This document shows positions 53,788 through 62,314 of a DNA stretch of 64,000 bases, piece after piece. The stretch comes from Teredinibacter purpureus. GTDB lineage: Bacteria > Pseudomonadota > Gammaproteobacteria > Pseudomonadales > Cellvibrionaceae. The stretch spans positions 203,501-267,500 of the forward strand of contig NZ_CP060092.1 of the NCBI RefSeq assembly GCF_014217335.1, read 5' to 3'. Positions within the stretch are counted from its first letter, which is position 1, and each line of letters opens with the position of its first letter. The notes under the pieces were generated by a model. It searched no databases and was not told the DNA's origin. It was given only the letters and a program-made list of their open reading frames with translations. The translations under genes were made by a program, and so were the position numbers.

Positions 53788-54300
53788 CTAGGGAATGTAC
53801 AAAGGAAGACAATTATGAACCCACTGCTCGTTTTGTTTCCATGCCTCACAGAAAAATGTAGTTATGGGTTCGAATACTTCTTCGCCACAGCATTCCGTCA
53901 CTTCAATCGGCTCACCTAGCGTATCACTAAAACTCAGAGACACTTCGTATAATCCTGCCCTTCGCTGCGCACTAACCGACAGCGATCGAACGGTATAACA
54001 ACCAAATACTGAACCACAGGCCATCTTAAATTGTGCCGCCACTGTCGGAGCAATTTCTCCGCTTTCCAATGAGAGTGATGAAGCATCACCCGCGAAATTA
54101 CGGGCAGCCGCCATATATTGGCCTGACGCAAGGGTATCGTAAAATGTACGCACAAGCGCTTCTATTTGCTCGCTAGGCGCATCTGTAGGCACGCTCACGA
54201 TCTCTAGCGGCGTCGGTAACGGTCGTTCTGCACAGCACACAGGCAAAGAACAGCCGGACAATACGGTAGTGCTCAATACTATTAGAAACACTATCTTCAT
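53788..54300 (-). CDS. Cysteine-rich lipoprotein of unknown function
   Basis: A 170-residue protein. The start is set at ATG 54300 (MKIVFLIVLSTTVLSGC), giving lipobox VLSGC (Cys about 17); a frame open to 54720 overlaps the neighbouring membrane protein gene and is mostly shadow. The mature part resembles a NTF2/DUF4864-like alpha-beta fold (EQIEALVRTFYDTLASGQYM, then YEVSLSFSDTLGEPI) and has several cysteines (PVCCAER, TECCGEE, FFCEAW). Function unknown. Confidence 0.72.
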   Translation of the reverse strand: MKIVFLIVLSTTVLSGCSLPVCCAERPLPTPLEIVSVPTDAPSEQIEALVRTFYDTLASGQYMAAARNFAGDASSLSLESGEIAPTVAAQFKMACGSVFGCYTVRSLSVSAQRRAGLYEVSLSFSDTLGEPIEVTECCGEEVFEPITTFFCEAWKQNEQWVHNCLPLYIP

Positions 54301-54389
54301 CAATTCCACGCCTTTTCTCATCGGCCAAAAACCGCCAAATTCAACAGAATCAAAACCATTTTTCATCAATAAGTTCTCTCTATTCACAG

Positions 54390-54878
54390 CTATACCCTTG
54401 AACGGCTTCGTTCTTTGAGGAAGACCAATCCATAACAGAGCATCATACCAATACCCCCAACAAGGCAGGCCAGCCGGCCTGCGGGGCTCTCTAGCCTCAA
54501 CACAAGCAGTACAGTGACGACAACGATAACAAGGCCCAACCATTTTACTGCGCGTGGTCCATAGAGACGGCCGATAATCATAATATTGGTGGTTAATAGG
54601 CCACCAGCGAGCAGTGTTATTGCCACCGCAAAGAGTGATTCCGACCACCACGTAAAACAGCCACTCGAAAAAAAGTAGCCATCGGGACACAGGTATTGCT
54701 CTAAAGCCCAGTAACCCCAAAAATAGAGCATACTGAAACCACTTTCGCAGGCCAGAACCACAAGAATAAAGCCAATACGATAAACACCGCCCACTAATCT
54801 AGCGCCTTGCTTTCCAACCTTTTCTACACCTGCTGTTCCGCTATTATGAGACACGCCTAATACACCTTTTCTCGCCAT
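54390..54878 (-). CDS. Small integral membrane protein of unknown function
   Basis: A 162-residue protein with four hydrophobic segments (about 33-56, 77-103, 110-128, 133-150; for example LFAVAITLLAGGLLTTNIMI and WLGLVIVVVTVLLVLRL). The loop between helices 1 and 2 has three aromatics and two Cys (LCPDGYFFSSGCFTWW). No family recognised. Another long frame overlaps it on the same strand, but this frame has the better membrane-protein pattern. The following gap 54879-55416 holds no gene; only AT-rich DNA and a G run were seen. Confidence 0.65.
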   Translation of the reverse strand: MARKGVLGVSHNSGTAGVEKVGKQGARLVGGVYRIGFILVVLACESGFSMLYFWGYWALEQYLCPDGYFFSSGCFTWWSESLFAVAITLLAGGLLTTNIMIIGRLYGPRAVKWLGLVIVVVTVLLVLRLESPAGRLACLVGGIGMMLCYGLVFLKERSRSRV

Positions 54879-55416
54879 TCAGTTCACGTCCATTAGACGG
54901 ACATCTCCACAGAATTTTCACCCATACCGAGAAAACTAAAGCCATTACCCTCCAGCGCCCTACATGCCGGCCCCAGCAACACTGGCTCGACACACCCATA
55001 CTTGGAAAGACATTTGAGGTGGAGGTGCGAACTAAAAAATTGAGTCAATAAACACATCTACAACACGCGCAACAAGTGTCAACCCACGAACGCCAAAAAC
55101 CCCTAAGTGAGCAACGTATCGAAACCCGGGATAAAACACTTAGCTTTACATCGCTCAGTATGGAAAAAAAGGGGGGGATGTTGCGAAAAGGCGATAAATG
55201 TTTTGCCCATAGCAAAAGGAAACATTTCGTGGGACTAATACAGCGGGCACATCCAACAACCTGTAGTTTCGTAAAAAGTAAAAAAAAGCATTGTTGATGG
55301 TATTAGGGAAGGACTAAAAAATTACTCTCGTTAAGCACCGACACTATAAAATCCTTATCAATAATACCGGCTAATACCGCGCCATTCCAAACAACACCCC
55401 TCTAGAGAATAGAATG

Positions 55417-55788
55417 CTAACCGTCCGTTCGAACCATTCTTAACGTATAGCCTGACGTGCGCTGTATTAGCGCATTGCCATCCGCAGAGAGCGAAAAATA
55501 GCTCTCGCCATTATCGTCCACAAGCACAAGATAATGTGAATAGCCTATTTTTTTTGAATATATTTTTTTAAATGCGTAGCGTATATTGTCGACATCAACA
55601 TAATTTTTTCCAATCATTAGCATTTTATCGCTGTTGACGGACGACGTAAATACCGTAGGTGGAGACAGAATACGGGCGCCGTTATTCGGCTCTACCTTCG
55701 CCAATTTATAGTATCCTTCATAGCCATGGCCAGCGCTGCAGCCAGCCATAAAAAGGGCCATTGCAGCCCCCACAAATTGGGTTTTCAT
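55417..55788 (-). CDS. Small lipoprotein of unknown function
   Basis: A 123-residue protein with lipoprotein signal (MKTQFVGAAMALFMAGC; Cys 17) and a short glycine-rich start (SAGHGYEGYYKL). The mature part is beta-rich (MLMIGKNYVDVDNIRYAFKK, then YLVLVDDNGESYFSLSADGN), a small META/lipocalin-like barrel in appearance, unassigned. It is the most upstream member of the minus-strand lipase/lipoprotein cluster. The gap 55789-56347 shows no gene. Confidence 0.75.
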   Translation of the reverse strand: MKTQFVGAAMALFMAGCSAGHGYEGYYKLAKVEPNNGARILSPPTVFTSSVNSDKMLMIGKNYVDVDNIRYAFKKIYSKKIGYSHYLVLVDDNGESYFSLSADGNALIQRTSGYTLRMVRTDG

Positions 55789-56347
55789 AAACGTCCATTC
55801 CTTGGATTATTGTTCATGTTGAACCACACAAGAACGCCTTTATGCCACTACAAAAATGACGATACGAAGAATCAGTTAACAAGTATAGTTCAAACCAACC
55901 ATTCCATTAGTACGGTTATCCATGAGTACTCTTATGCAGTTGCGAGTAATTTTACCTAAAAACGCTATCCAACCAATTATTGCGCCTCTTTTACGGGCAA
56001 ATGGGGAACCGCATCAATACGCACACGGCCCTTGAAGTGGGTTTTAGCGACACACGATAAACGTGTAACCTTGAAGAAAGTCGGCCAGCCTTACGCCTAA
56101 TACCTTATTCGGCTAAGTAGCGTTCCCCTTCATAACATCTAAGCCTTTCGCTAGACGCATACCAGCCTATAGCGAGGTATACCGATCATAAAAGAGAACG
56201 TCCGCTCCAAAAAATAATGTCAACACCGCGCTATATCACAGTTCACATTATTTTCATTACCGCCTCTATCTGAGGCTCTGCTAAACTTAATCCTACACCA
56301 ACCATCATAACCGGCTGATACCCACCCCGGATATTATTGATACCGTA

Positions 56348-57313
56348 ATGATCCACTTCCTGCGTTCGTGTTATTGGCCTTTTTTTTCTCCCGCATTACG
56401 TCGCGGTTTACGCATTTTCTTTTTCCTTTCGAGCCTCCTCTTCCCCTCTCAAGCTGTCATTGCAGACACCATTATTGCGACCTACCCATTAGTGGCTGAA
56501 AAGGTTCAACAACAATTCGATACCTATTATTTAGCGCTTATGCGGCTTGCTCTGGACAAGTCAGGTGCCGACTACAAAATGATCCCCTACTCAATTACGC
56601 CTATAACAGAAAGCCGGAGTGAATATAATCTCAAGCATAATCGTTATAATATACATTGGCTTCACGCGTCACCTAAACGAGAGTCGGATCTCATTCCTAT
56701 TCGAATCCCTTTATTTAAGGGCTTAAGCGGTTGGCGAATATTTTTTATACCTAAAGGCGATCAACCACGATTTAATCGTATTGAAAATGTGGATCAACTT
56801 CGCGTAATGTTAGCTGGGCAAGGCCATGATTGGCCAGACACAAAAATATTAGAAAACAATCAATTTCGTACAGAAACGTCAACCCAATGGTTAAGCCTTT
56901 TCAAAATGCTCACTATCCGCCGGTTCGATTACTTCCCTCGTTCAATTATAGAGATATGGCGAGAAGAGAATTTTTTTTCAAATCTGGATATTGATATCGA
57001 CATTAATATCGAAATTGAACAAAGCCTCGCTCTTCATTATCCGACAGCTTATTATTTTTTTGTACGACAAGAAGATAGGGCGTTGGCCAACGCCGTAGAG
57101 AAAGGTTTAACCATAGCAATTGCTGATGGATCTTTTGATCAAATTTTTTACCACTATTTAGGCGAATCAATACGAAAAGCGAACCTCAACAACCGACATG
57201 TATTTCATATTCCCAATACTCAAATGACGTTCCCCACCGAAGAAAAACTATGGTATCAACCTCACGCGCCCATTAGTATTCCAACGGTTCAAGAGCACAA
57301 TAACCCACACTAA
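56348..57313 (+). CDS. Periplasmic solute-binding-like protein (SBP_bac_3 type)
   Basis: A 321-residue exported protein (hydrophobic signal about 20-40, ending SQAVIADT). The mature part follows the type 2 periplasmic-binding fold: an N-terminal lobe (LALMRLALDKSGADYKMIPY), a middle segment (RFNRIENVDQLRVMLAGQGH, typical of 'DL-G-k-vgv-qg' hinges), and QEDRALANAVEKGLTIAIAD near the C-terminus. These stand-alone proteins are often uncoupled from a transporter. It is 440 bp upstream of a nitrate-type ABC operon, so a link is possible but not shown. Confidence 0.8.
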   Translation: MIHFLRSCYWPFFSPALRRGLRIFFFLSSLLFPSQAVIADTIIATYPLVAEKVQQQFDTYYLALMRLALDKSGADYKMIPYSITPITESRSEYNLKHNRYNIHWLHASPKRESDLIPIRIPLFKGLSGWRIFFIPKGDQPRFNRIENVDQLRVMLAGQGHDWPDTKILENNQFRTETSTQWLSLFKMLTIRRFDYFPRSIIEIWREENFFSNLDIDIDINIEIEQSLALHYPTAYYFFVRQEDRALANAVEKGLTIAIADGSFDQIFYHYLGESIRKANLNNRHVFHIPNTQMTFPTEEKLWYQPHAPISIPTVQEHNNPH

Positions 57314-57383
57314 CCCCTATTCTTTTCTCTTTCCTACAATAACAGCATTCGTAGCGCTCCACCTTGCAGCCCAAAAATACCAC

Positions 57384-57551
57384 TCACGAATTCCTTCTGC
57401 ACCATTTTCTAGCCGGTGCCCCCCAACTCCGCTCTCGCGCATGCTCAGCAATGACGCCCTCCGCAAACAAAAACTCCCCAATGCTGTGCACAATAGCCTG
57501 CGAACGTATATTCGTCGATAAAAGGTATTTCCATGTAGGCCGTTGAAACAT
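57384..57551 (-). CDS. Possible 55-residue protein
   Basis: A short minus-strand frame from ATG 57551 reads MFQRPTWKYLLSTNIRSQAI, then VHSIGEFLFAEGVIAEHARE, with a protein-like amino acid balance. There is no good ribosome-binding site and no family was recognised; it may be a gene remnant or chance. The remainder of 57314-57750 is the upstream region of the nitrate-type operon. Confidence 0.25.
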   Translation of the reverse strand: MFQRPTWKYLLSTNIRSQAIVHSIGEFLFAEGVIAEHARERSWGAPARKWCRRNS

Positions 57552-57750
57552 AGGGGGTTTTCCAAATTATTTTCAGTTGGCAGGAAAATTGCGATAGCCA
57601 TTACACGTACTTGCAGGGCACGGCATTAGTTTTTAACGACTTGTTACTACGCACAATTTTATCGCACAAAAAAATCCGGGAACCCACGTTTTGCGGCGAG
57701 CGAATGTGAACACTGTTTTTTTACAACACGATTTTTGGGGGTTATACAAT

Positions 57751-59157
57751 ATGAACGACACCATCACTCAATTACATTTTTGGGCAAGGAGTACAGTTGC
57801 TGCAATCTCACTCTCTGCGCTTACAGTATTATCGCCGAATCTTTATGCAGAAGAGTTGGAACTAGAAAAAGATGAACTTACCTTTGGGTTTATCAAGCTC
57901 ACGGACATGGCACCACTGGCCGTGGCCTATGAGCAAGGTTTTTTCGAAGATGAAGGTTTATTTGTGACACTTGAAGCACAAGCCAACTGGAAAGTGCTCC
58001 TTGATGGCGTTATTGATGGCGCACTCGACGGTGCGCATATGCTTGCAGGTCAACCGCTAGGTGCAACCATTGGCTACGGCACAAAGGCGCATATCGTTAC
58101 CGCGTTTAGCATGGACCTTAACGGCAACGGCATCACGGTTTCAAATGACATTTGGAAACAAATGAAACCCAATATTCCCCTAAAGGATGGCAAGCCCGTT
58201 CACCCAATCAGTGCCAGCGCTCTGAAGCCGGTCGTTGACAAATATCGATCGGAAGGTAAACCTTTTAACATGGGTATGGTTTTCCCTGTATCAACGCATA
58301 ATTATGAATTGCGTTATTGGCTAGCCGCAGGCGGTATAGATCCTGGTTACTATGGGCCAGGCGCTTCAGGTACTGTTGGTCAAATTTCTGCCGATACACT
58401 TCTTTCAGTTACACCACCACCACAAATGCCCGCGACACTCGAAGCTGGCACTATTTACGGTTACTGCGTGGGTGAACCATGGAATCAACAAGCCGTATTC
58501 AAAGGTATCGGCGTACCAGTAATTACCGATTACGAGATATGGAAAAATAATCCGGAAAAAGTATTTGGTGTGTCCAATAGCTGGTCACAAAAATACCCCA
58601 ACACTCATATTGCCGTGGTTAAAGCACTCATACGTGCCGCTCAATGGCTGGATGAAAATGATAATGTAAACCGAGAAGAAGCCGTTAAAATCCTTTCACA
58701 ACCGAACTATGTTGGGGCCGATCCAGACGTTATCGCAAACTCAATGACAGGCACATTTGAGTACGAAAAAGGCGATGTGCGTGAAGTACCCGACTTCAAT
58801 GTTTTCTACCGTTACTACGCGACCTACCCATTTTATTCCGATGCCATTTGGTATCTCTCGCAAATGCGTCGCTGGGGACAAATTGGAGAAGACAAACCCG
58901 ACAGTTGGTATCACGACATGGCTAAGAAAGTGTACAAGCCAGACATCTATATGCAGGCAGCACAATTGCTAATTGCGGAGAAAAAAGTTAAGAAAGAAGA
59001 CTTTCCTTTCGGCTCCGATGGTTATAAACCACCCCAAAAAGAGTTTATCGATAACATCACCTTCAACGGTAAGAAACCAAATGATTACCTCGCACAATTT
59101 CCGATTGGTTTGAAAGCCGGTGAGACAGTTACGCCGTCAGGAATCACTAAGAAATAG
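57751..59157 (+). CDS. NrtA/CmpA-type ABC transporter substrate-binding protein
   Basis: A 468-residue exported protein; ATG 57751 follows a GGGGG ribosome-binding site. Signal peptide about 1-34 (ending SPNLYAE). The family pattern is clear: [60 protein letters not shown], and [12 protein letters not shown] in the middle. NrtA binds nitrate/nitrite and CmpA bicarbonate; the sequence alone does not decide between them. It is the first gene of a three-gene operon with permease and double ATPase. Confidence 0.93.
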   Translation: MNDTITQLHFWARSTVAAISLSALTVLSPNLYAEELELEKDELTFGFIKLTDMAPLAVAYEQGFFEDEGLFVTLEAQANWKVLLDGVIDGALDGAHMLAGQPLGATIGYGTKAHIVTAFSMDLNGNGITVSNDIWKQMKPNIPLKDGKPVHPISASALKPVVDKYRSEGKPFNMGMVFPVSTHNYELRYWLAAGGIDPGYYGPGASGTVGQISADTLLSVTPPPQMPATLEAGTIYGYCVGEPWNQQAVFKGIGVPVITDYEIWKNNPEKVFGVSNSWSQKYPNTHIAVVKALIRAAQWLDENDNVNREEAVKILSQPNYVGADPDVIANSMTGTFEYEKGDVREVPDFNVFYRYYATYPFYSDAIWYLSQMRRWGQIGEDKPDSWYHDMAKKVYKPDIYMQAAQLLIAEKKVKKEDFPFGSDGYKPPQKEFIDNITFNGKKPNDYLAQFPIGLKAGETVTPSGITKK

Positions 59158-59305
59158 ATGTTAAGTCGTGGGCGGTAGTGCTCTACCGCCTTTACTTCTC
59201 TATACGATCACACAGGCTACCGTCAGTTTTATTTTTTACCAACGCCCTGTTTCAAATAAATTTAAATTACGCGACATCTATTATTCCGTTAAATGGGTTA
59301 ACGAC

Positions 59306-60322
59306 ATGATGAACAAATTCATACACATACTACAGATTTCAGGCCTAACATGGTTCGTTCCGCTGGTACGATTAGTCTCTGGAGAAGACCCAAAAACACA
59401 AGCAAAAGAACTTTGGATGGTAATGGGCATTCCTATAATCGCATTTGTTGTATTTCTTGGGTTATGGGGTCAATTATCTAGCAAAGTCGTAACCAGTCTT
59501 GGTACTATTCCCGGCCCTACACAAGTCTATGAACAAGCAAAAGGCTTGTGGGCCGATCACCAATTTCAGCGCGAAAAAGAAGCTAAGTTTTATCAACGGC
59601 AAGAATTACGCAACGAAAAACTCGAAGCCGCCGGAAAACCCGAAAAAGTGAAATGGCGTACATATACCGGCGCGCCCACGTATATTGATCAAATATGGAC
59701 AAGCATTCAAACTGTATTTATGGGGTTTTTGATCGCTACGCTTGTTGCCGTACCTCTCGGAATTTTTAGCGGCCTTAGCTCTACCTTCAATGCCGCCATG
59801 AACCCCATTATTCAGTTATTCAAACCCGTATCACCACTTGCATGGTTACCCATAGTCACAATGATTGTAAGTGCCACCTACGTCACATCGGATAATTCCT
59901 GGTTTAGCAAATCGTTTCTGAATTCTGCCATTACCGTAACCCTATGTTCTCTATGGCCCACCTTAATCAATACAGCACTTGGCGTGTCATCCATCGATAG
60001 AGATTTGATGAATGTAGGTAAAGTACTGCAATTGGGTTGGTTTACCAAGATAACCAAACTGGTATTGCCTTCGTCTCTCCCTCTTATTTTTACCGGGCTA
60101 CGACTATCTCTAGGCGTTGGTTGGATGGTATTAATCGCCGCTGAAATGCTCGCACAAAACCCTGGACTTGGAAAATTCGTATGGGACGAATTTCAAAACG
60201 GCAGCTCTAATTCTCTCGGAAGGATAATGGTCGCCGTGCTCACCATCGGTATTATTGGTTTCTTGCTCGATCGCATTATGTTTACGCTGCAAAACCTTTT
60301 CACCTACAGCGAAAAGCGATAA
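59306..60322 (+). CDS. NrtB/TauC-type ABC transporter permease
   Basis: A 338-residue membrane protein. ATG 59306 (MMNKFIHILQISGLTWFVPL) is preferred over a GTG at 59168, whose added prefix looks non-coding. After the first helix a hydrophilic, charged insert (about 75-125; QFQREKEAKFYQRQELRNEK, LEAAGKPEKVKWRTY) precedes the five-helix permease core: IQTVFMGFLIATLVAVPLGI, PIIQLFKPVSPLAWLPIVTM and the ATPase-contact loop LQLGWFTKITKLVLPSSLPL. The insert makes it larger than typical permeases of about 250-280 residues. It is 148 bp after the binding protein gene. Confidence 0.9.
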   Translation: MMNKFIHILQISGLTWFVPLVRLVSGEDPKTQAKELWMVMGIPIIAFVVFLGLWGQLSSKVVTSLGTIPGPTQVYEQAKGLWADHQFQREKEAKFYQRQELRNEKLEAAGKPEKVKWRTYTGAPTYIDQIWTSIQTVFMGFLIATLVAVPLGIFSGLSSTFNAAMNPIIQLFKPVSPLAWLPIVTMIVSATYVTSDNSWFSKSFLNSAITVTLCSLWPTLINTALGVSSIDRDLMNVGKVLQLGWFTKITKLVLPSSLPLIFTGLRLSLGVGWMVLIAAEMLAQNPGLGKFVWDEFQNGSSNSLGRIMVAVLTIGIIGFLLDRIMFTLQNLFTYSEKR

Positions 60323-60336
60323 CAAGGAGTTTAAGA

Positions 60337-62163
60337 ATGGCTTTATTAGAATTTAAAAAGGTAGGCAAGCACTACGGTAGCGGCAATAACCTTACGCCGG
60401 TACTAAAAGATATAAACTTATCGATAGAAGAAGGCGAGTTCGTTGCAATCGTTGGTTTTTCTGGTAGTGGCAAGACAACCTTAATATCCGCTATGGCGGG
60501 TTTACTTGCACCCGATTGCGGAGAGGTACTCTTCAAAGGGAAATCTATTACAGGGCCGAGCTCTAAACGCGGCATTGTTTTTCAAAACTATTCGTTAATG
60601 CCGTGGCTCACGGTATACGGCAACATTCAACTCGCAGTCGATACGGTATTTGGCTCATGGACGAAAAAAAAACGCGATAAACATATTCACCACTACATCA
60701 ATATGGTGGGGTTATCTCACGCGGCCGATAGGCGGCCGGCCGAACTCTCCGGTGGCATGCGACAACGCGTTGCCGTTGCGCGCGCGTTGGCCATGCAGCC
60801 CGAGGTACTATTGCTAGATGAGCCTCTATCCGCACTCGACGCTCTCACTCGTTCAAAACTACAGGACGAAATGGAAGAGATTTCTCAGATAGAAAAAAAA
60901 ACCATCGTACTGATTACCAACGATGTCGATGAAGCCATATTACTCGCTGATCGCGTCATTCCGCTCAACCCCGGCCCCAATGCTTCTCTTGGCCCAGAAT
61001 TTATTGTTAATATTCCACGCCCTCGCGATCGTACTAAAATGAATAACAACGATACGTTCAAACTATTAAGAAAAGATATTACCGAGTACTTAATGAAGGT
61101 GGGCATGGAATCCGCCAATGCCGACGACTCATTTGTACTTCCCACCATCCAACCGAATACTGCGAGGCCTCCCACCAAGGAAGCGCTTCAGGCAGCACAA
61201 GCACCGACAAGCGAAATGCCAACGCTTCCCAATAAGGCAGCCGAAAAAGCGGCTATTCACCGCACAATTCATCTAGATAAATACGTTGAATTTTCCAAGG
61301 CGAGCAAAATTTATCCGACCCCAAAAGGGCCTCTAACGGTTGTCGAAGATTTCGATTTGAACTTACGAAAAGGTGAATTCATTTCGCTCATTGGCCATTC
61401 TGGTTGCGGAAAATCAACCGTTCTAAGTATGGTTGCGGGGCTAAACGATATTAGCGGTGGCGGTATAATTTTGGATGATACAGAAATTACAACGGCCGGT
61501 CCCGACAGAGGCGTAGTCTTTCAGGCGCCGAGCTTATTCCCGTGGCTAAGTGCTCGCCAGAACGTAAGTTTGGGTGTTGAGCGTGTCTATCCGCATGGCT
61601 CCAAAAAAGAGCGAAAGGAGATTGTCGAATATTATCTATCACGTGTTGGTTTAGCTGACGCAATGGATAAAAAAGCAGCCGAATTATCGAACGGTATGAA
61701 ACAACGTGTGGGTATTGCACGCGCCTTCGCACTCTCACCAAAGCTACTCTTACTTGACGAGCCCTTTGGCATGCTCGATTCACTAACGCGATGGGAACTG
61801 CAGGAAGTATTAATGGAAGTATGGAAACGAACGCAAGTTACCGCCATATGCGTTACACATGATGTAGATGAAGCCATACTGCTGGCAGATCGTGTGGTTA
61901 TGATGACCAATGGCCCGAACGCCACCGTGGGAAAAATAATGGCGGTAGATCTACCACGGCCACGCACCCGCAAGCAACTTCTCCAGCACCCCGATTACTA
62001 CCGGTACCGAGAAGAGTTGCTCACCTTTCTTGAGGAGTGCGAGCACGAACAAGAGGACAAACCTAGCCCATTGCCAATACCCTCTGAAAACGTAAAGGTG
62101 CCAGAATTGGCGACGTCCACAAAGGCACACAACACCGCAGTGTGTGACGCTGTGGACGCATAA
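60337..62163 (+). CDS. Fused double ABC ATPase of the nitrate/taurine type (NrtC-NrtD-like)
   Basis: A 608-residue protein with two complete ATP-binding domains. First: Walker A GFSGSGKTT (about 41-49), signature LSGGMRQRVAVARA (about 138), Walker B LLLDEPLSALD. Second: Walker A GHSGCGKST (about 353-361), signature LSNGMKQRVGIARA (about 449), Walker B LLLDEPFGMLD. A linker (about 255-315) joins them. In cyanobacterial NrtC, the ATPase is fused to a binding domain instead; here both ATPase subunits are in one chain. Both domains have intact motifs. It starts 14 bp after the permease gene; a strong hairpin follows. Confidence 0.95.
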   Translation: MALLEFKKVGKHYGSGNNLTPVLKDINLSIEEGEFVAIVGFSGSGKTTLISAMAGLLAPDCGEVLFKGKSITGPSSKRGIVFQNYSLMPWLTVYGNIQLAVDTVFGSWTKKKRDKHIHHYINMVGLSHAADRRPAELSGGMRQRVAVARALAMQPEVLLLDEPLSALDALTRSKLQDEMEEISQIEKKTIVLITNDVDEAILLADRVIPLNPGPNASLGPEFIVNIPRPRDRTKMNNNDTFKLLRKDITEYLMKVGMESANADDSFVLPTIQPNTARPPTKEALQAAQAPTSEMPTLPNKAAEKAAIHRTIHLDKYVEFSKASKIYPTPKGPLTVVEDFDLNLRKGEFISLIGHSGCGKSTVLSMVAGLNDISGGGIILDDTEITTAGPDRGVVFQAPSLFPWLSARQNVSLGVERVYPHGSKKERKEIVEYYLSRVGLADAMDKKAAELSNGMKQRVGIARAFALSPKLLLLDEPFGMLDSLTRWELQEVLMEVWKRTQVTAICVTHDVDEAILLADRVVMMTNGPNATVGKIMAVDLPRPRTRKQLLQHPDYYRYREELLTFLEECEHEQEDKPSPLPIPSENVKVPELATSTKAHNTAVCDAVDA

Positions 62164-62179
62164 AACCAAGTAACCACAA

Positions 62180-62227
62180 ACGCGCAGGCGCTTTTCCCTG
62201 TTACCACAAAAAGCGCCTGCGTTTTTA
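62180..62227 (+). terminator. Rho-independent terminator after the nitrate-type operon
   Basis: CGCAGGCGCTTTT pairs with AAAAAGCGCCTGCG across a 12-base loop, followed by TTTTT. Confidence 0.88.
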
Positions 62228-62314
62228 CTGTTGTTAGATTTTCAAAGATTGTTTAAATCGTTACTGCGCGGGCTTGCACTCAATAATTCAAGCGCTTTGA
62301 TCATTGACTACCCA

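Noticed and set aside
53788..54720. A 310-codon frame as one gene
   Set aside because: Its first 140 codons overlap a better membrane protein frame at 54390-54878 and look non-coding; only the lipoprotein part from ATG 54300 is accepted.
57317..57601. A 94-codon minus-strand frame after the solute-binding gene
   Set aside because: No ribosome-binding site, unusual composition, and a different frame in the same place looks slightly more protein-like; neither is strong.
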